The position numbers and the translations under genes are program-made. Under the pieces are notes generated by a model, which made no database searches, was not told the DNA's origin, and worked only from the letters and a program-made list of their open reading frames with translations. A stretch of DNA of 64,000 nucleotides from Caprella mutica (Eukaryota > Arthropoda > Malacostraca > Amphipoda > Caprellidae). Each line of letters begins with the position of its first letter. Position 1 is the first letter of the stretch. Positions 35,575 through 46,115 of the stretch are shown one piece after another. The stretch lies in assembly GCA_947561585.1 (NCBI GenBank), contig CANNZV010000121.1:124001-188000 (forward strand), in the 5' to 3' direction.

Positions 35575-35755
35575 CAATGTTGGTTATTATAATCAACAAT
35601 GTTGGTCATTATTATCAACAATGTTGTTCATAATAATCAACAATGTTGGTTAATTCAATCAACAATGTTGGCTAATTATATCAAAATTGTTGCTCAATAT
35701 AATTAACAATGTTGGTCGATTTAATTAACAATGTTGGTTAGTGATTCGCTCAATT
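35575..35755. repeat. Degenerate tandem repeat of ATCAACAATGTTGGT, about 30-bp spacing
   Basis: The near-palindromic motif CAACAATGTTG recurs about seven times with AT-rich spacers. Confidence 0.75.
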
Positions 35756-36250
35756 GTTGTTTTTTCATATAAGAGGTGTATTAATTAGATTACGCTATAC
35801 AGAATACGTGAAGATAACAGTTACTTTTAAGTTCTAACAATGTAGTAACTGTCCTACAAATATATATTTACCGATCAAAATCAAGATAAATATTAAAATG
35901 TCAATTCAAACTCATATTTATATTATTTTACCTACGCTATTTTAACCAAATAATAATATTGTTTATTTAAAATTGAATAGAAAGTATAATTTTTAATGCG
36001 AATAATTATTTCAAACAGAAAAATAACTTTTCATACTAAATATATGAATTAGCTAGCGGCCAATCTCATTTTTGTGAATGAAATAAATAAAGTGTTAAAT
36101 TAATAATTGAAGGGATAACAGGCCAAACTGCTACAATTTCAAAGATATACTTTCTTGAGGATAATAAATTGGTTATTGTCGATAACTGCTAAAGAGAACC
36201 GGAAGACTGACATAATAAATATACTGGTACATCAAAAATCACTGGATGTG
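35756..36250. other. Unassigned AT-rich DNA
   Basis: No gene or repeat identified. Confidence 0.4.
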
Positions 36251-36261
36251 TTAACCAATGT

Positions 36262-36425
36262 TCCTCTTCATTGGGCCAGTGCTGTTTGGCAACCGTTGGC
36301 CCAATGTCGTTTTCATTGCATTGGCCCAGTGTGAAATAGCATTGACGGGCCAATGCCCGATCGTGCCTTTACTTTGCCAACGTCGTTCACCGACGTTGGC
36401 CCGATAGTGCAATGTTATCAGGGTT
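36262..36425. repeat. GC-richer element with repeated TTGGCCCAATG motifs
   Basis: CATTGGGCC, CGTTGGCCCAATG, GCATTGGCCCAGTG, GGGCCAATGC and CGACGTTGGCCCG occur in both orientations within 165 bp, giving many local hairpins. Likely a non-autonomous mobile element; its ends are not defined. Confidence 0.5.
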
Positions 36426-37144
36426 GGCACCGCTATGGTCATACGGTGCAGTAGTATACCAGAATCTTTGGTTGATCTCCTGTAAACCGATGACACCGAA
36501 AATTATGAATCCTAGGATGAGGAAACAGATGATGAGGAACAGTTTAACTTTATGTATTCATTGATATCGATGTTGAGTAACATTTGACAGCGGAGAACAC
36601 ATCCATAAGTTACAATGTTTAATGTTCTTTTGTTCACTTTGCCTTTTGTTCAGGCCTAATTGAAATTGCATAACAGTTAAAAAGAGACTGCTCTCTTATA
36701 GAGAGAACGGGCTTGACTTTAATAAGGGTAGGATCTAAACCTAATTATATTCAGGCATCCCCCGCTTTAGTTACCAAATCACGATTCAGTTTAGTCAACA
36801 AACGATAACTAAAGCGAAGAAAAGTAACAAGAAATTTATAATTGTCCCCCCTTGATTATACATTTCATTTTCTATGAGTTATAGAAACAAAATTTGTTTT
36901 AGAGTTATTAACTTATTAGAGTACTACGTATAAAGCATATTATCAATAATATACAGTCATTCATTGTTTGTGACTGTGATGAAAAAGTTTAAAGTCGTGC
37001 ATTTATTAAATGTTTTAAAATCCATCCATAAATTAACTCTCACTCAGTATAGGTGGGTAATTAATAGATACTTATATTTAATATAATTATTGTGCTACAT
37101 TTAACAAACCGCAATTTTATGCTCTATGAAATGTTTTTGGTAGT
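36426..37144. other. Unassigned AT-rich DNA
   Basis: No gene recognised; a short GAGACTGCTCTCTTATAGAG hairpin lies at about 36685. Confidence 0.35.
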
Positions 37145-37341
37145 AGGGTTCTAAGTTCCAAGTTATTAGTTGGTTCTTAAACTTCGGACACGACAGAAAT
37201 TTTTTTTATAATTGTTATTTAACTTCTATTCTAATTCGTATCATGGATACCTATAAAAATAAAATATAAATAATGATTATTATATAAAAAATTTCATGTG
37301 TTCGAAAATATGGAACCGTGCAATAACACGGAACTAACCCT
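37145..37341. mobile_element. Palindromic MITE, GGGTAAGTTC family
   Basis: TA-flanked, with left end GGGTTCTAAGTTCCAAGTTA and right end GCAATAACACGGAACTAACC. CTTCGGACACGA pairs with a CATGTGTTCGAAAA arm. A moderately diverged copy. Confidence 0.68.
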
Positions 37342-38169
37342 AAAATAGGACATGTTGAATTTCTGAACCAATTGCTTCTAATAACCTTATCTGGATTTAG
37401 GATTATAATTTTGATGTTTCTTTAGTTACCGCGAAATAATCACAAAAAATTGTCTCCGTTTTCTATGTCTACAAACGGTTCCTATTTCGAAACATGACTC
37501 GAAATAAGTACCACTTTTATTAAAGTGAGTTGTACTTAAAGCGAGGCTTGCCTGGGCTGTACCTAATTATACAGTATCCTAACCTCTTTTCGATCATTTA
37601 CATAAAAGCCATATTTGATGAATAGTTTTTTCTATATTTATGCCAATTAAATAGTAACCAGTTATTTATTCATTTTCATTTGCTGTGTAATTTATTGGAA
37701 ATAATCTAATCAGTTACTAAGTCAGGAAAATAAAGTATAAAGAAATTAAGTAGTTATCCATCTAAAATTAGTTTTTCTTTCTTTGAGTTTGGATGAAAAC
37801 TTTCGAGGAGATACTGTGATAAAAATATCGCATATAAATTTGGTGAATGGGGAAAGATTATATTTATTTTGTAAGGTAATTTATTTTATTGAAGCCTAAT
37901 CCTTTAATCCTTTAATTCATGTTTTAAATTATATTGAAACAACCTGCTTTAATAGAATAATCAGTGCCAGTGTTAAATTAATAAAGTATCATTGACGAAG
38001 TAAACATGTCGGAATCGATTAACCTATATATTCTTAAACCTATAACTTTAACATACTGCTCAGCAATAATCACTCGTTGCAAAACAGCCCCATGGGAATA
38101 GCAATGAAGTAGCGCTCATCGATAAACGCTACGCGATGATCGCTACAATCGCTGCATGCAAAACGTACA
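37342..38169. other. Unassigned AT-rich DNA
   Basis: Near 38110-38145, GTAGCGCTCATCG and CGATGATCGCTAC form a local hairpin. No gene recognised. Confidence 0.35.
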
Positions 38170-38173
38170 TTAA

Positions 38174-38733
38174 AGGGGCAGTTCAGTCATAATCAAACTA
38201 TCGCCAAATTGGTCCTAAATCGATTTAGAATATTTATTTATGTAAAATTAGAATATTCGTTGATTTTAGAAATGTTTATATAAAAAGTATATTGTAAATT
38301 AGTGGCGCCATCTGTGGACTGCGGTGGACCGCGTAACTAATCATTGTTGAACGTAAACAAAATGATAACCAGTCCCAGACTTGAATCGGTAATTAACTTA
38401 TGAAAATGGTGAGAAGAATTTGTGAAATTGAAACCGGCCTTAGAGTCAATTAGATTTAGTTTTGAAAAGAAAACCATCTCTTCATAAATTACCTGTCAAT
38501 ACTGTTGATAGAAAAATTGTTCACATGTTATCAGCTGTAAAATGTAAACAAATAGTACAGAGAGGTGGCGCCATCTGTAGGAGGACGCAGGAACTAAATC
38601 GAATTTATAAAATATGATATATATCGCTTATTATATTTTTTTCAACCGTTTAATTCTACAAGAATGCTTTATTCTTACTAAGTGATCGTTCAACATTAAT
38701 ATTATGAAAACAAAAATTGACTGAACTACCCCT
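38174..38733. mobile_element. 560-bp non-autonomous element, TTAA-flanked, AGGGGYAGTTCAGTCA ends
   Basis: The left end AGGGGCAGTTCAGTCA and right end TGACTGAACTACCCCT are inverted repeats (one mismatch), each bordered by TTAA (38170-38173 and 38734-38737). TTAA duplication is the hallmark of piggyBac-type and some other transposons; assignment to one superfamily is inference. Inside are two direct copies of GTGGCGCCATCTGT (38302-38315, 38565-38578). On the minus strand these read ACAGATGGCGCCAC, which fits the core AGRKGGCGC known for insect CTCF. No coding capacity. Confidence 0.7.
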
Positions 38734-38737
38734 TTAA

Positions 38738-39366
38738 AGACTTTAATCATGGCCAAACTCTCGCTTCAGCTGGAAGTTCTGTTTCTACGGGAAGCCGTGA
38801 AGCTACAGTTCACGTTATTGTATCAAAATAGATATTTATTGATTATTATGGACTAACTAGACAGTTCGGTTAACAATGGGGCACTGTCCCATTGTTAACC
38901 ACCCCAACCGCTGAATGCATTGTGAGTGAATGCACTGAAGTGTGCCCAACTTTCCACTAAGATGTTGTTGAAAGTTTCCGTCAAGTAAAAAAGTTATTCG
39001 ACATTTCCCCTTGTTCCCAGTGTCCCATTGATTGAACAGTATGTTACTTCTTTATTTGAAACAATTCTTTAATAATTATAATTATGCTATATAATTTTTT
39101 AGTTTTCGAATTTCTTAAAAGTTAACTTTCATACGTCTGTAATTGATTTACATATAACATCTATTAAATTGCCGCAGTCTCCCACGTTGTCATACAATTT
39201 ATTAAATAAAATTTTCGCCACCTTCTTTTAAGGGAGACTGAAGCAGAAATACAAGCTGACTATCGCCTTTAAAAATACTTTATTTTATATTACAGTTTAT
39301 GCCATGTGATTAATAAATATAATTACAAAAAACTATATAATAAATTAGAATTAAATTGATATAATA
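38738..39366. other. Unassigned DNA with a perfect short hairpin
   Basis: GGTTAACAATGGG (38868-38880) and CCCATTGTTAACC (38888-38900) are a perfect 13-bp inverted repeat around GCACTGT. Otherwise nothing recognised. Confidence 0.45.
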
Positions 39367-39368
39367 TA

Positions 39369-40368
39369 CAGTATGGGCCACAAAAATGTTTCCGCTTTTT
39401 CAAATACTTGTAAATCACTAGCCAATGGACAAAAAAACTGTATCTTGGTCTCTTTTTTTGTACTATTAACATGTGAAAATAATTTTGAGCTGATGGACAT
39501 GGTTTAAGAACAGGTAAGCAAAGAGTGAGGTGAATATTTTTGTCTTTGTGCGAAGGTTATTCTTAGAGTTAACTCTGTGATTTTACTTACTAAAAGGCAG
39601 TGAATAAAAGGAAAACAAATACAATGGTAGACAATATAATAAAGGGTGCTTACACTTCTTCCTTGGAAACTATTTGGAAATAGAATAACTTCAGCAACAT
39701 TTTGATCTCATTGAAGTTTTCACTCTGAATATTCGTTCTTCGCTTGTTCATTGCGTGGTTGAGGCCCACTTCACACTTGCATTTTTAACAGCGCGGAAAA
39801 AAGCTCTACTTGAAATGGTGTTTACACTTGCGTTTTTTCAGCGCTGAAGTAAAAATTTAATGTGATTTTTCCATCAGCGATAAAAAAAAATCGCAAGTGT
39901 GAACACATTCTAAGAAGAACTTTTTTCCGCAGTGTTAAAAATTGATGTGTGAAACGGGCCTTAACCATGCAATGAACAAGCGAAGAACGAATATTCAGAG
40001 TGAAAATTGCAATAAGATTTAAATTTCACTGAAGTTGTTCTATTTCCAAATAGTTTCCAAGGAAGAAATTTTAGCAATCATCACTATATTGTCTACCATT
40101 ATATAATTGTTTCCTATCATTCACTGCCTTTTAGTGAGTAAAACCACAGAATTAGCTCTAAGAATAACCTTCGCGCAATGCCAAAAATAGTCACCCTCAC
40201 TCTTTGCTTACCTGTTCTTAAACTATGTCCATCAGTTCAAAAATGTTTTCACTTGTTAATAGTACAACAAGAGGCGGAGAAAAAGAGACCAAGATACAGT
40301 TTTTTCGTTCATTGGCTAACGATTTACAAGTATTTGAAAAAGCGGAAACATTTTTGTGGCCCATACTG
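39369..40368. mobile_element. 1000-bp palindromic foldback element, TA-flanked, CAGTATGGGCC ends
   Basis: The two halves are inverted copies along almost their whole length. The first 48 bp (CAGTATGGGCCACAAAAATG and onward) are identical to the inverted last 48 bp. Further pairs include TTGGAAACTATTTGGAAATA and TTCTTCGCTTGTTCATTGC. The loop is only about 26 bp, near 39868. It is flanked by TA on both sides and begins CAGT, as in Tc1/mariner-type elements. The innermost 39756-39965 part has GGCCCRYTTCACAC ends beside TTGA/TTAA and may be an older element captured in the palindrome. A 72-codon open frame at 40178-40396 is not convincing as a gene. Confidence 0.85.
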
Positions 40369-40528
40369 TATATTACGAGTAATTAAATTTAATTAGTGAT
40401 AGGTATTAATTTTAATGTGAAAGAATGACAATATCCATAAATTTCCAATCTCATGTAATAAAACAAAAGCAAATAAAACAAAATGTGCGCGAATAAACAA
40501 ATCAGAAGATATAATCTAGGTACACATA

Positions 40529-41132
40529 TTTTATTTGATGTTATATTTCATTTGATGTTATATTTTATTTGATGTTATATTTCATTTGATGTTATATTTT
40601 ATTTGATGTTATATTTCATTTGATGTTATATTTCATTTGATGTTATATTTCATTTGATGTTATATTTTATTTGATGCTCTATTCTATTTGATGTTATATT
40701 TATTTGATGTTATATTCTATTTGATGTTATATTTCATTTGATGTTATATTTATTTGCTGTTATATTTAATTGATGTTTTACTTATTTGATGTTTTTTTTA
40801 TTTGATGTTTTATTTATTTGATGTTATATTTCATTTGATGTTATATTTATTTGCTGTTATATTTAATTGATGTTTTACTTATTTGATGTTTTTTTTATTT
40901 GATGTTATATTTATTTGATGTTATATTTTATTTGATATTATATTTATTTGATGTTATATTTATTTGATGCTCTATTCTATTTGATGTTATATTTTATTTG
41001 ATGTTATATTTATTTGATGCTCTATTCTATTTGATGTTATATTTTATTTGATGTTATATTTTATTTGATGTTATATTTTATTTGATGTTATATTTCATTT
41101 GATGTTATATTTTATTTGATGTTATATTTATT
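40529..41132. repeat. Minisatellite, about 17-bp unit, T-rich
   Basis: About 36 units of ATTTGATGTTATATTTC, with 15-18-bp variants (TTATTTGATGCTCTATTC, TTGCTGTTATA). Confidence 0.9.
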
Positions 41133-41217
41133 TGAATTTTTACGATTAATATATAAAATCTATAACGCTCCTCAAGCTTGGACCAAACAATGCTCCCTAT
41201 TAATCATGAGGATTAAA

Positions 41218-41515
41218 TGTTATAAAAATAAATCAGATTAAAAGAAGATCTAATTAAAAGTAGATCTGATTAAAAGTAGATCTGATTGAAAGTAGAATTG
41301 ATTAAAAGTAGATCTGATTAAAAGTAGATCTGATTAAAAGTAGATATGATTAAAAGTTCTCCAGATTAAAAGTGGTTCAGATTAAAAGTTATCCAGACTA
41401 AAAGTCGTAAAGATTAAAATTTGTTCAGATTAAAAATGGTCCAGATTTAAAGTTGTCCAGATTAAAAGTTGTCCAGATTAAAAGTGGTCCAGATTAAAAG
41501 TCGTGAAGATTAACA
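41218..41515. repeat. Minisatellite, about 16-bp unit
   Basis: Unit GATTAAAAGTAGATCT, passing gradually into GATTAAAAGTTGTCCA. A graded change along the array. Confidence 0.88.
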
Positions 41516-41744
41516 GCTACTCAACTTTAACAGGAAAAATCGGATCAAGTGTACTTTAAAGACTCTAAATTTTCAAACTATACCCCAATGTAGTTTAAGG
41601 AAGGACACCAATGAATTTTTTAATTTATCTATACTACGATGTTCTGCATGTCTTGACTGCAATCAAATCAAATAATTTTTCTGCTACGGTGTTCATAAAA
41701 AAATGAACAGAGCAACAGAAATTATTCTACCTCTACTCTGTGAA

Positions 41745-42555
41745 GATCCACTAGTGTTCTTGAACAACTTAACAGCTCAGTGCCAGTATCCACTAGTGTT
41801 CTTGAACAACTTCACAGCTCAGTGTCAGTATCCACTAGTGTTCTTCAACAACTTCACAGCTCAGTATCAGTACCCACTAGTGTTCTTCAACAACTTCACA
41901 GCTCAGTATCAGTACCCACTAGTGTTCTTCAACAACTTCACAGCTCAGTGTCAGTATCCACTAGTGTTCTTCAACAACTTCACAGCTCAGTGTCAGTATC
42001 CACTAGTGTTCTTCAACAACTTCACAGCTCAGTGTCAGTATCCACTAGTGTTCTTCAACAACTTCACAGCTCAGTGTCAGTATCCACTAGTGTTCTTCAA
42101 CAACTTCACAGCTCAGTGTCAGTATCCACTAGTGTTCTTCAACAACTTCACAGCTCAGTGTCAGTATCCACTAGTGTTCTTCAACAACTTCACAGCTCAG
42201 TATCAGTACCCACTAGTGTTCTTCAACAACTTCACAGCTCAGTGTCAGTATTCACTAGTGTTCTTGAACAACTTCACAGCTCAGTATCAGTATCCACTAG
42301 TGTTCTTCAACAACTTCACAGCTCAGTGTCAGTATTCACTAGTGTTCTTGAACAACTTCACAGCTCAGTGCCAGTATCCACTAGTGTTCTTGAACAACTT
42401 CACAGCTCAGTGTCAGTATCCACTAGAGTTCTTGAACAACTTCACAGCTCAGTGCCAGTATCCACTAGTGTTCTTGAACAACTTCACAGCTCAGTATCAG
42501 TACCCACTAGTGTTCTTCAACAACTTCACAGCTCAGTATCAGTATCCACTAGTCA
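41745..42555. repeat. Minisatellite, 42-bp unit, about 19 copies
   Basis: Units contain CACTAGTGTTCTTCAACAAC, TTCACAGCTCAGTGTCAGTA and TC. Because 42 bp is 14 codons and lacks stops in two plus-strand frames, both frames stay open for about 280-290 residues (repeats such as YPLVFFNNFTAQCQ). An ATG at 41703 precedes the array, but there is no signal peptide, splice signal or family match. I treat it as non-coding. Confidence 0.92.
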
Positions 42556-42839
42556 GAAAGGAAAATGTATTCTTGTTCTGACTCCTTCTTTATTATGTTT
42601 TTTGTACATTCCTCATTAAATGCAAAGTCTCTATTTATTGTGTTTTAATTGCCATAAATATAACCCAATCACCCCCAATAAATATTACCCACCCCAAAAA
42701 AGTGTAGTTTATGTACCCTTGATTATGTTGAAGTCCTTACAGTATACTTGTCAGACATTCTTTATTTCCCTTCATTTTCTGATGCTAATTGCCATTCCAG
42801 AAATTGATTGTAAGTGGCCAGTGCAGCAAGTGTGCACTT

Positions 42840-44244
42840 AAGACCCTCAATCAATCTCAATCTTCCCATCTACTAGGTCGAAACTTGGAACATGGGCTTC
42901 ACCACCAGCGGAGACAGGGTTTTAGACTCATAATAGATCGCTCTCCCCCCACCTGAACCCTAGGAACTACTCTCAACAAGTGGAGGTCAAACACTCTCAA
43001 CACAGGGAGCTAGTAGACCATTCTGGGGATAAGGGTTTGCACGGATTAGTTCAGCCTCACACTGATCACGAAACTCACTCGCACGCGCTCACACACCCAC
43101 AATAAATGTAGGAGTGGAGGAGGGTGGGAATAGTGTCAGTGATGTAACCTCAACCTCTCCCGCCTCGGGAAGGCGCCGGGGGTTTCTCTCCTCAATAGGA
43201 AGGGATACATCTCCAGCAACCACAAACAACCACAAACCGTCCCCATGTCCAGGGCACCACCGGTTATGCCCGCTTCCCCATCATGCCCCCTAACCAGGTT
43301 GTCCCTACGGTCCTACCACACTTTGCCACCCTACCCCAGTTAAATAACCAAGGCGAAGGAGGCTACAACTAGGATCAACGACACGGGAAGAGAAGAACGC
43401 AGTACAGGCAAGCCCGTAATAAGGCACGGAACGTGACACGTTTGCAATCACCGTCAAAAAATCCCCACTAACACCAGTGCTCCAGACGTCTCGCTCCCAC
43501 ATAAGCCATCTCACCCCCAAGTCTCACACTTGATTGTCCCTTCCACACTTTTTCACCCTACCCCATTAAAACAATGCAGGTGGAGGAGGCTACAAAAAAG
43601 ATCAGTGACCCAGAGACAAGACAGCGCAGTTGCGGTCAGTCCAGAACAGAGATGCATCGTAAGAAAATAATAAAACGACCATGCCACGTCAAAAATATAC
43701 TAAACGATATTCCACTTGGGTGTCGTGGTGAATCTACCCTTTTACCCTAGGAAACATGATGCACAGAGGCCGTGACCTAACAACCCTTTATATCCCCCAA
43801 CCTCAGTGGAAAAATAACCAGCAGAGGCGTACAGGGTACATTCAGGAAGAAGGCATATGGATACACGAAACCATAATTGGGTTCTTGGGGTTTTTATTAC
43901 TCAGTGGGAAATCATCCTGCCTCGGCACGAAGAAAATAGTGGACCACTCCAATCACTCAGCAGCCTCACCACACTCACATCGTGCCTGCCCTGTAGCCAC
44001 GTTCCCACACCAGGTTGTCCCTACCTCACTTTGCCACCCTACCCCGGTTAAGTAACCAAGGCGGAGGAGGCTACAACCGGCACAGAAACAAAGCCAAAGG
44101 AGAACGCAAGAGCAGCAAGTCCCGATGAACGGTGCAGAACACCAAAAACTATGCTAGCCAGCGAATGATTTTGTCCAGGCGGTTCTTGAATGACTCGACA
44201 GAGGGTGCTTTGACCACCTCCCGAGGGAGGGCATTCCAAACGCC
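42840..44244 (-). mobile_element. 3' region of the LINE, with three diverged copies of one segment
   Basis: A GC-rich block continuous with the LINE coding remnant. The segment GTAGCCTCCTCC...GGGGTAGGG (minus strand) occurs three times, with plus-strand landmarks CCCTACCCC at about 43331, 43557 and 44038. All are in the same orientation and diverged from each other. This could be a 3' UTR with internal repeats or stacked 3' ends of several 5'-truncated insertions. The far end near 42840 reads GATTGATTGAGGG on the minus strand, perhaps the LINE tail. Confidence 0.55.
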
Positions 44245-45960
44245 TCACACATTCACGGTCATCAAGTCCCTGAACTTATTTGTGCGGAACCGCGGTACAT
44301 CCAGTTTGTACCCATGGTTCCGAGTCGGGTTCATATTGAACGAGAAGATCGCCGTGGGGTCAAGGTTGCTATAGCCCCTAACGATCTTGTAGGTCTCGAT
44401 CAATTGTCCACGGAGTCGACGTTGCTCAAGGGTCAGAAGGTTGAGGTCTTGCAACCGCCCATCGTAACCCTTGTTCCTAATCTCCGGGACCAACTTGGTC
44501 GCCCTGGCCTGGACTCGTTCTAGGCGCTCCACGTCACAACGGTACGTGGGAGACCAGAACTGCACGGCATACTCCAAATGTGGACGAACCAGCGACTTGT
44601 ATAGGGTCATCACCGTATGCGTATTACGTTGTACATATAAAGACCCTCTTTATGTACTCTAGGATCTTTTGAGCTTTCCTCTCGGCAGCGACACACTGTG
44701 CATTAAACCTAAACTCGGAGGTCATAACCACTCCAAGGTCAAAATCTCGATGCGTAAGAGAAACTGGCGAACCAAGGAGACTGTAGGCGGCGCGGGCGTT
44801 CTACACACCAACATGGAAGACGCTACACTTGCTAGTGTTGAATGGCATCTGCCACCTCTCCGACCACTTTCCGATCCGTGCCAAGTCCCTCCTCAGTTCA
44901 GCCACAGCCTGAGGGTTTGCAGCATCGATACCAAGTTTGGTGTCGTCGGCAAACTTGCTCATCTTCGAAATGATCCCAGAGTCTATTCGTTTATGTATAT
45001 AAGGAAAAGCAGAGGTCCTAGAACTGATCCTTGTGGCACTCTGCTGGTCACTGGTGACCAATCAGAAGGTGTGTCTCCAATGACAGTCCTTTGTCTCCTG
45101 TTCGACAGCCATGCCTCAATCCAGTCGGCCACCTTGCCGACGATGCCGAGCGCTCGTACCTTAGCCATCAATCTCTGATGTGGGACTTTGTCAATGGCCT
45201 TTTGGAAGTCGAGGTACACGACATCCACAGACCCAGACCTGTCGTGGGCACCGAATACCGAGTGGTAGAACTCCAGCAAATTTGTGAGGCATGATCTGCC
45301 AGCTCTAAACCCATGCTGAGAATCAGTCAGTAGTTCATTCCGATCCAGGTGGGCCACCGCCCTGTCATTAATCAAGGACTCAAACACCTTCCCCAGAACG
45401 GACGTCAGACTAACGGGTCTGAAATTACTGGCCTGATCCTCAGGGCCCTTTTTATGGATGGAACAGACGTTCTCTGACCTCCAGTCGAGCGGAACTTCTC
45501 CACTCTCCATTGAGGCTCTGAACACTTGACACAAGTGGGGTGCCAACGCAATACCCACGGATCTCATCTTTTCGGCAAAAAATCGTCAGGTCCAGGCACC
45601 TTATAAGGGTCCAAGCGGTTGAGCTTGTCGAGAACTTCATCTGTTGTTACAGAAACATCCTCGAGTGGCACACCCCATTCATACATGATGATAGGGAGTG
45701 GTTGCCCAGCATCCTCAACAGTGAAAACACTGGAGAAATACTGATTGAACTCCTGAGCAATCCCAAGATTGTCACTCACTAGGAGTCCGGTAGAGGACTT
45801 CATGGGCCCCAGTGTTTTCCTAATCTTGTGTCTATTCACATAGGCGAAAAACTCCTTGGGGTTGTCCTTGCAGGCAAGCGCAACCCTGTGCTCCTCTCCA
45901 GCCTTGGCTTGACGAACAAGTCGCTTGACAAGTCGTCACTGCCTGGCTAGGAGGTTAGCA
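44245..45960 (-). pseudogene. 5'-truncated, frameshifted non-LTR retrotransposon reverse transcriptase (jockey/CR1-type)
   Basis: Minus-strand frames together cover the LINE reverse transcriptase. In order: a linker with KEFFAYVNRHKIRKTLGP (about 45840), DPYKVPGPDDF (45600), FRPVSLTSVLGKVFE, QHGFRAGRSCLTNL, VYLDFQKAIDKVPH (motif A), RVPQGSVLGPLLFLIYIN (motif B), SKFADDTKLG (motif C, the catalytic aspartates; about 44950) and a C-terminal LVRPHLEYAVQFW region (about 44570). Frameshifts lie near 45575, 44990 and 44635, and an in-frame TAG is at 44801. The apurinic endonuclease domain is missing, so the copy is 5'-truncated at about 45960 and dead. It would have copied its RNA by target-primed reverse transcription. 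Confidence 0.92.
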
Positions 45961-46115
45961 GTAAGATGATATACATGTTATATAATATAGCAGGAAAGAA
46001 ATCGATAAGCATTTTGTTACAATTAGTTATATAAGAAATATTCAAATTCAACTTTCACTCTCTCTACGATTCATTAGAAGAAAAAATACAAATATTTGGT
46101 AGTTATATCTCGTAT

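Noticed and set aside
41703..42619. A possible 14-residue-repeat protein with an ATG start
   Set aside because: Two overlapping plus-strand frames are equally open, there is no signal peptide or family match, and unit variation does not favour synonymous changes in any visible way.
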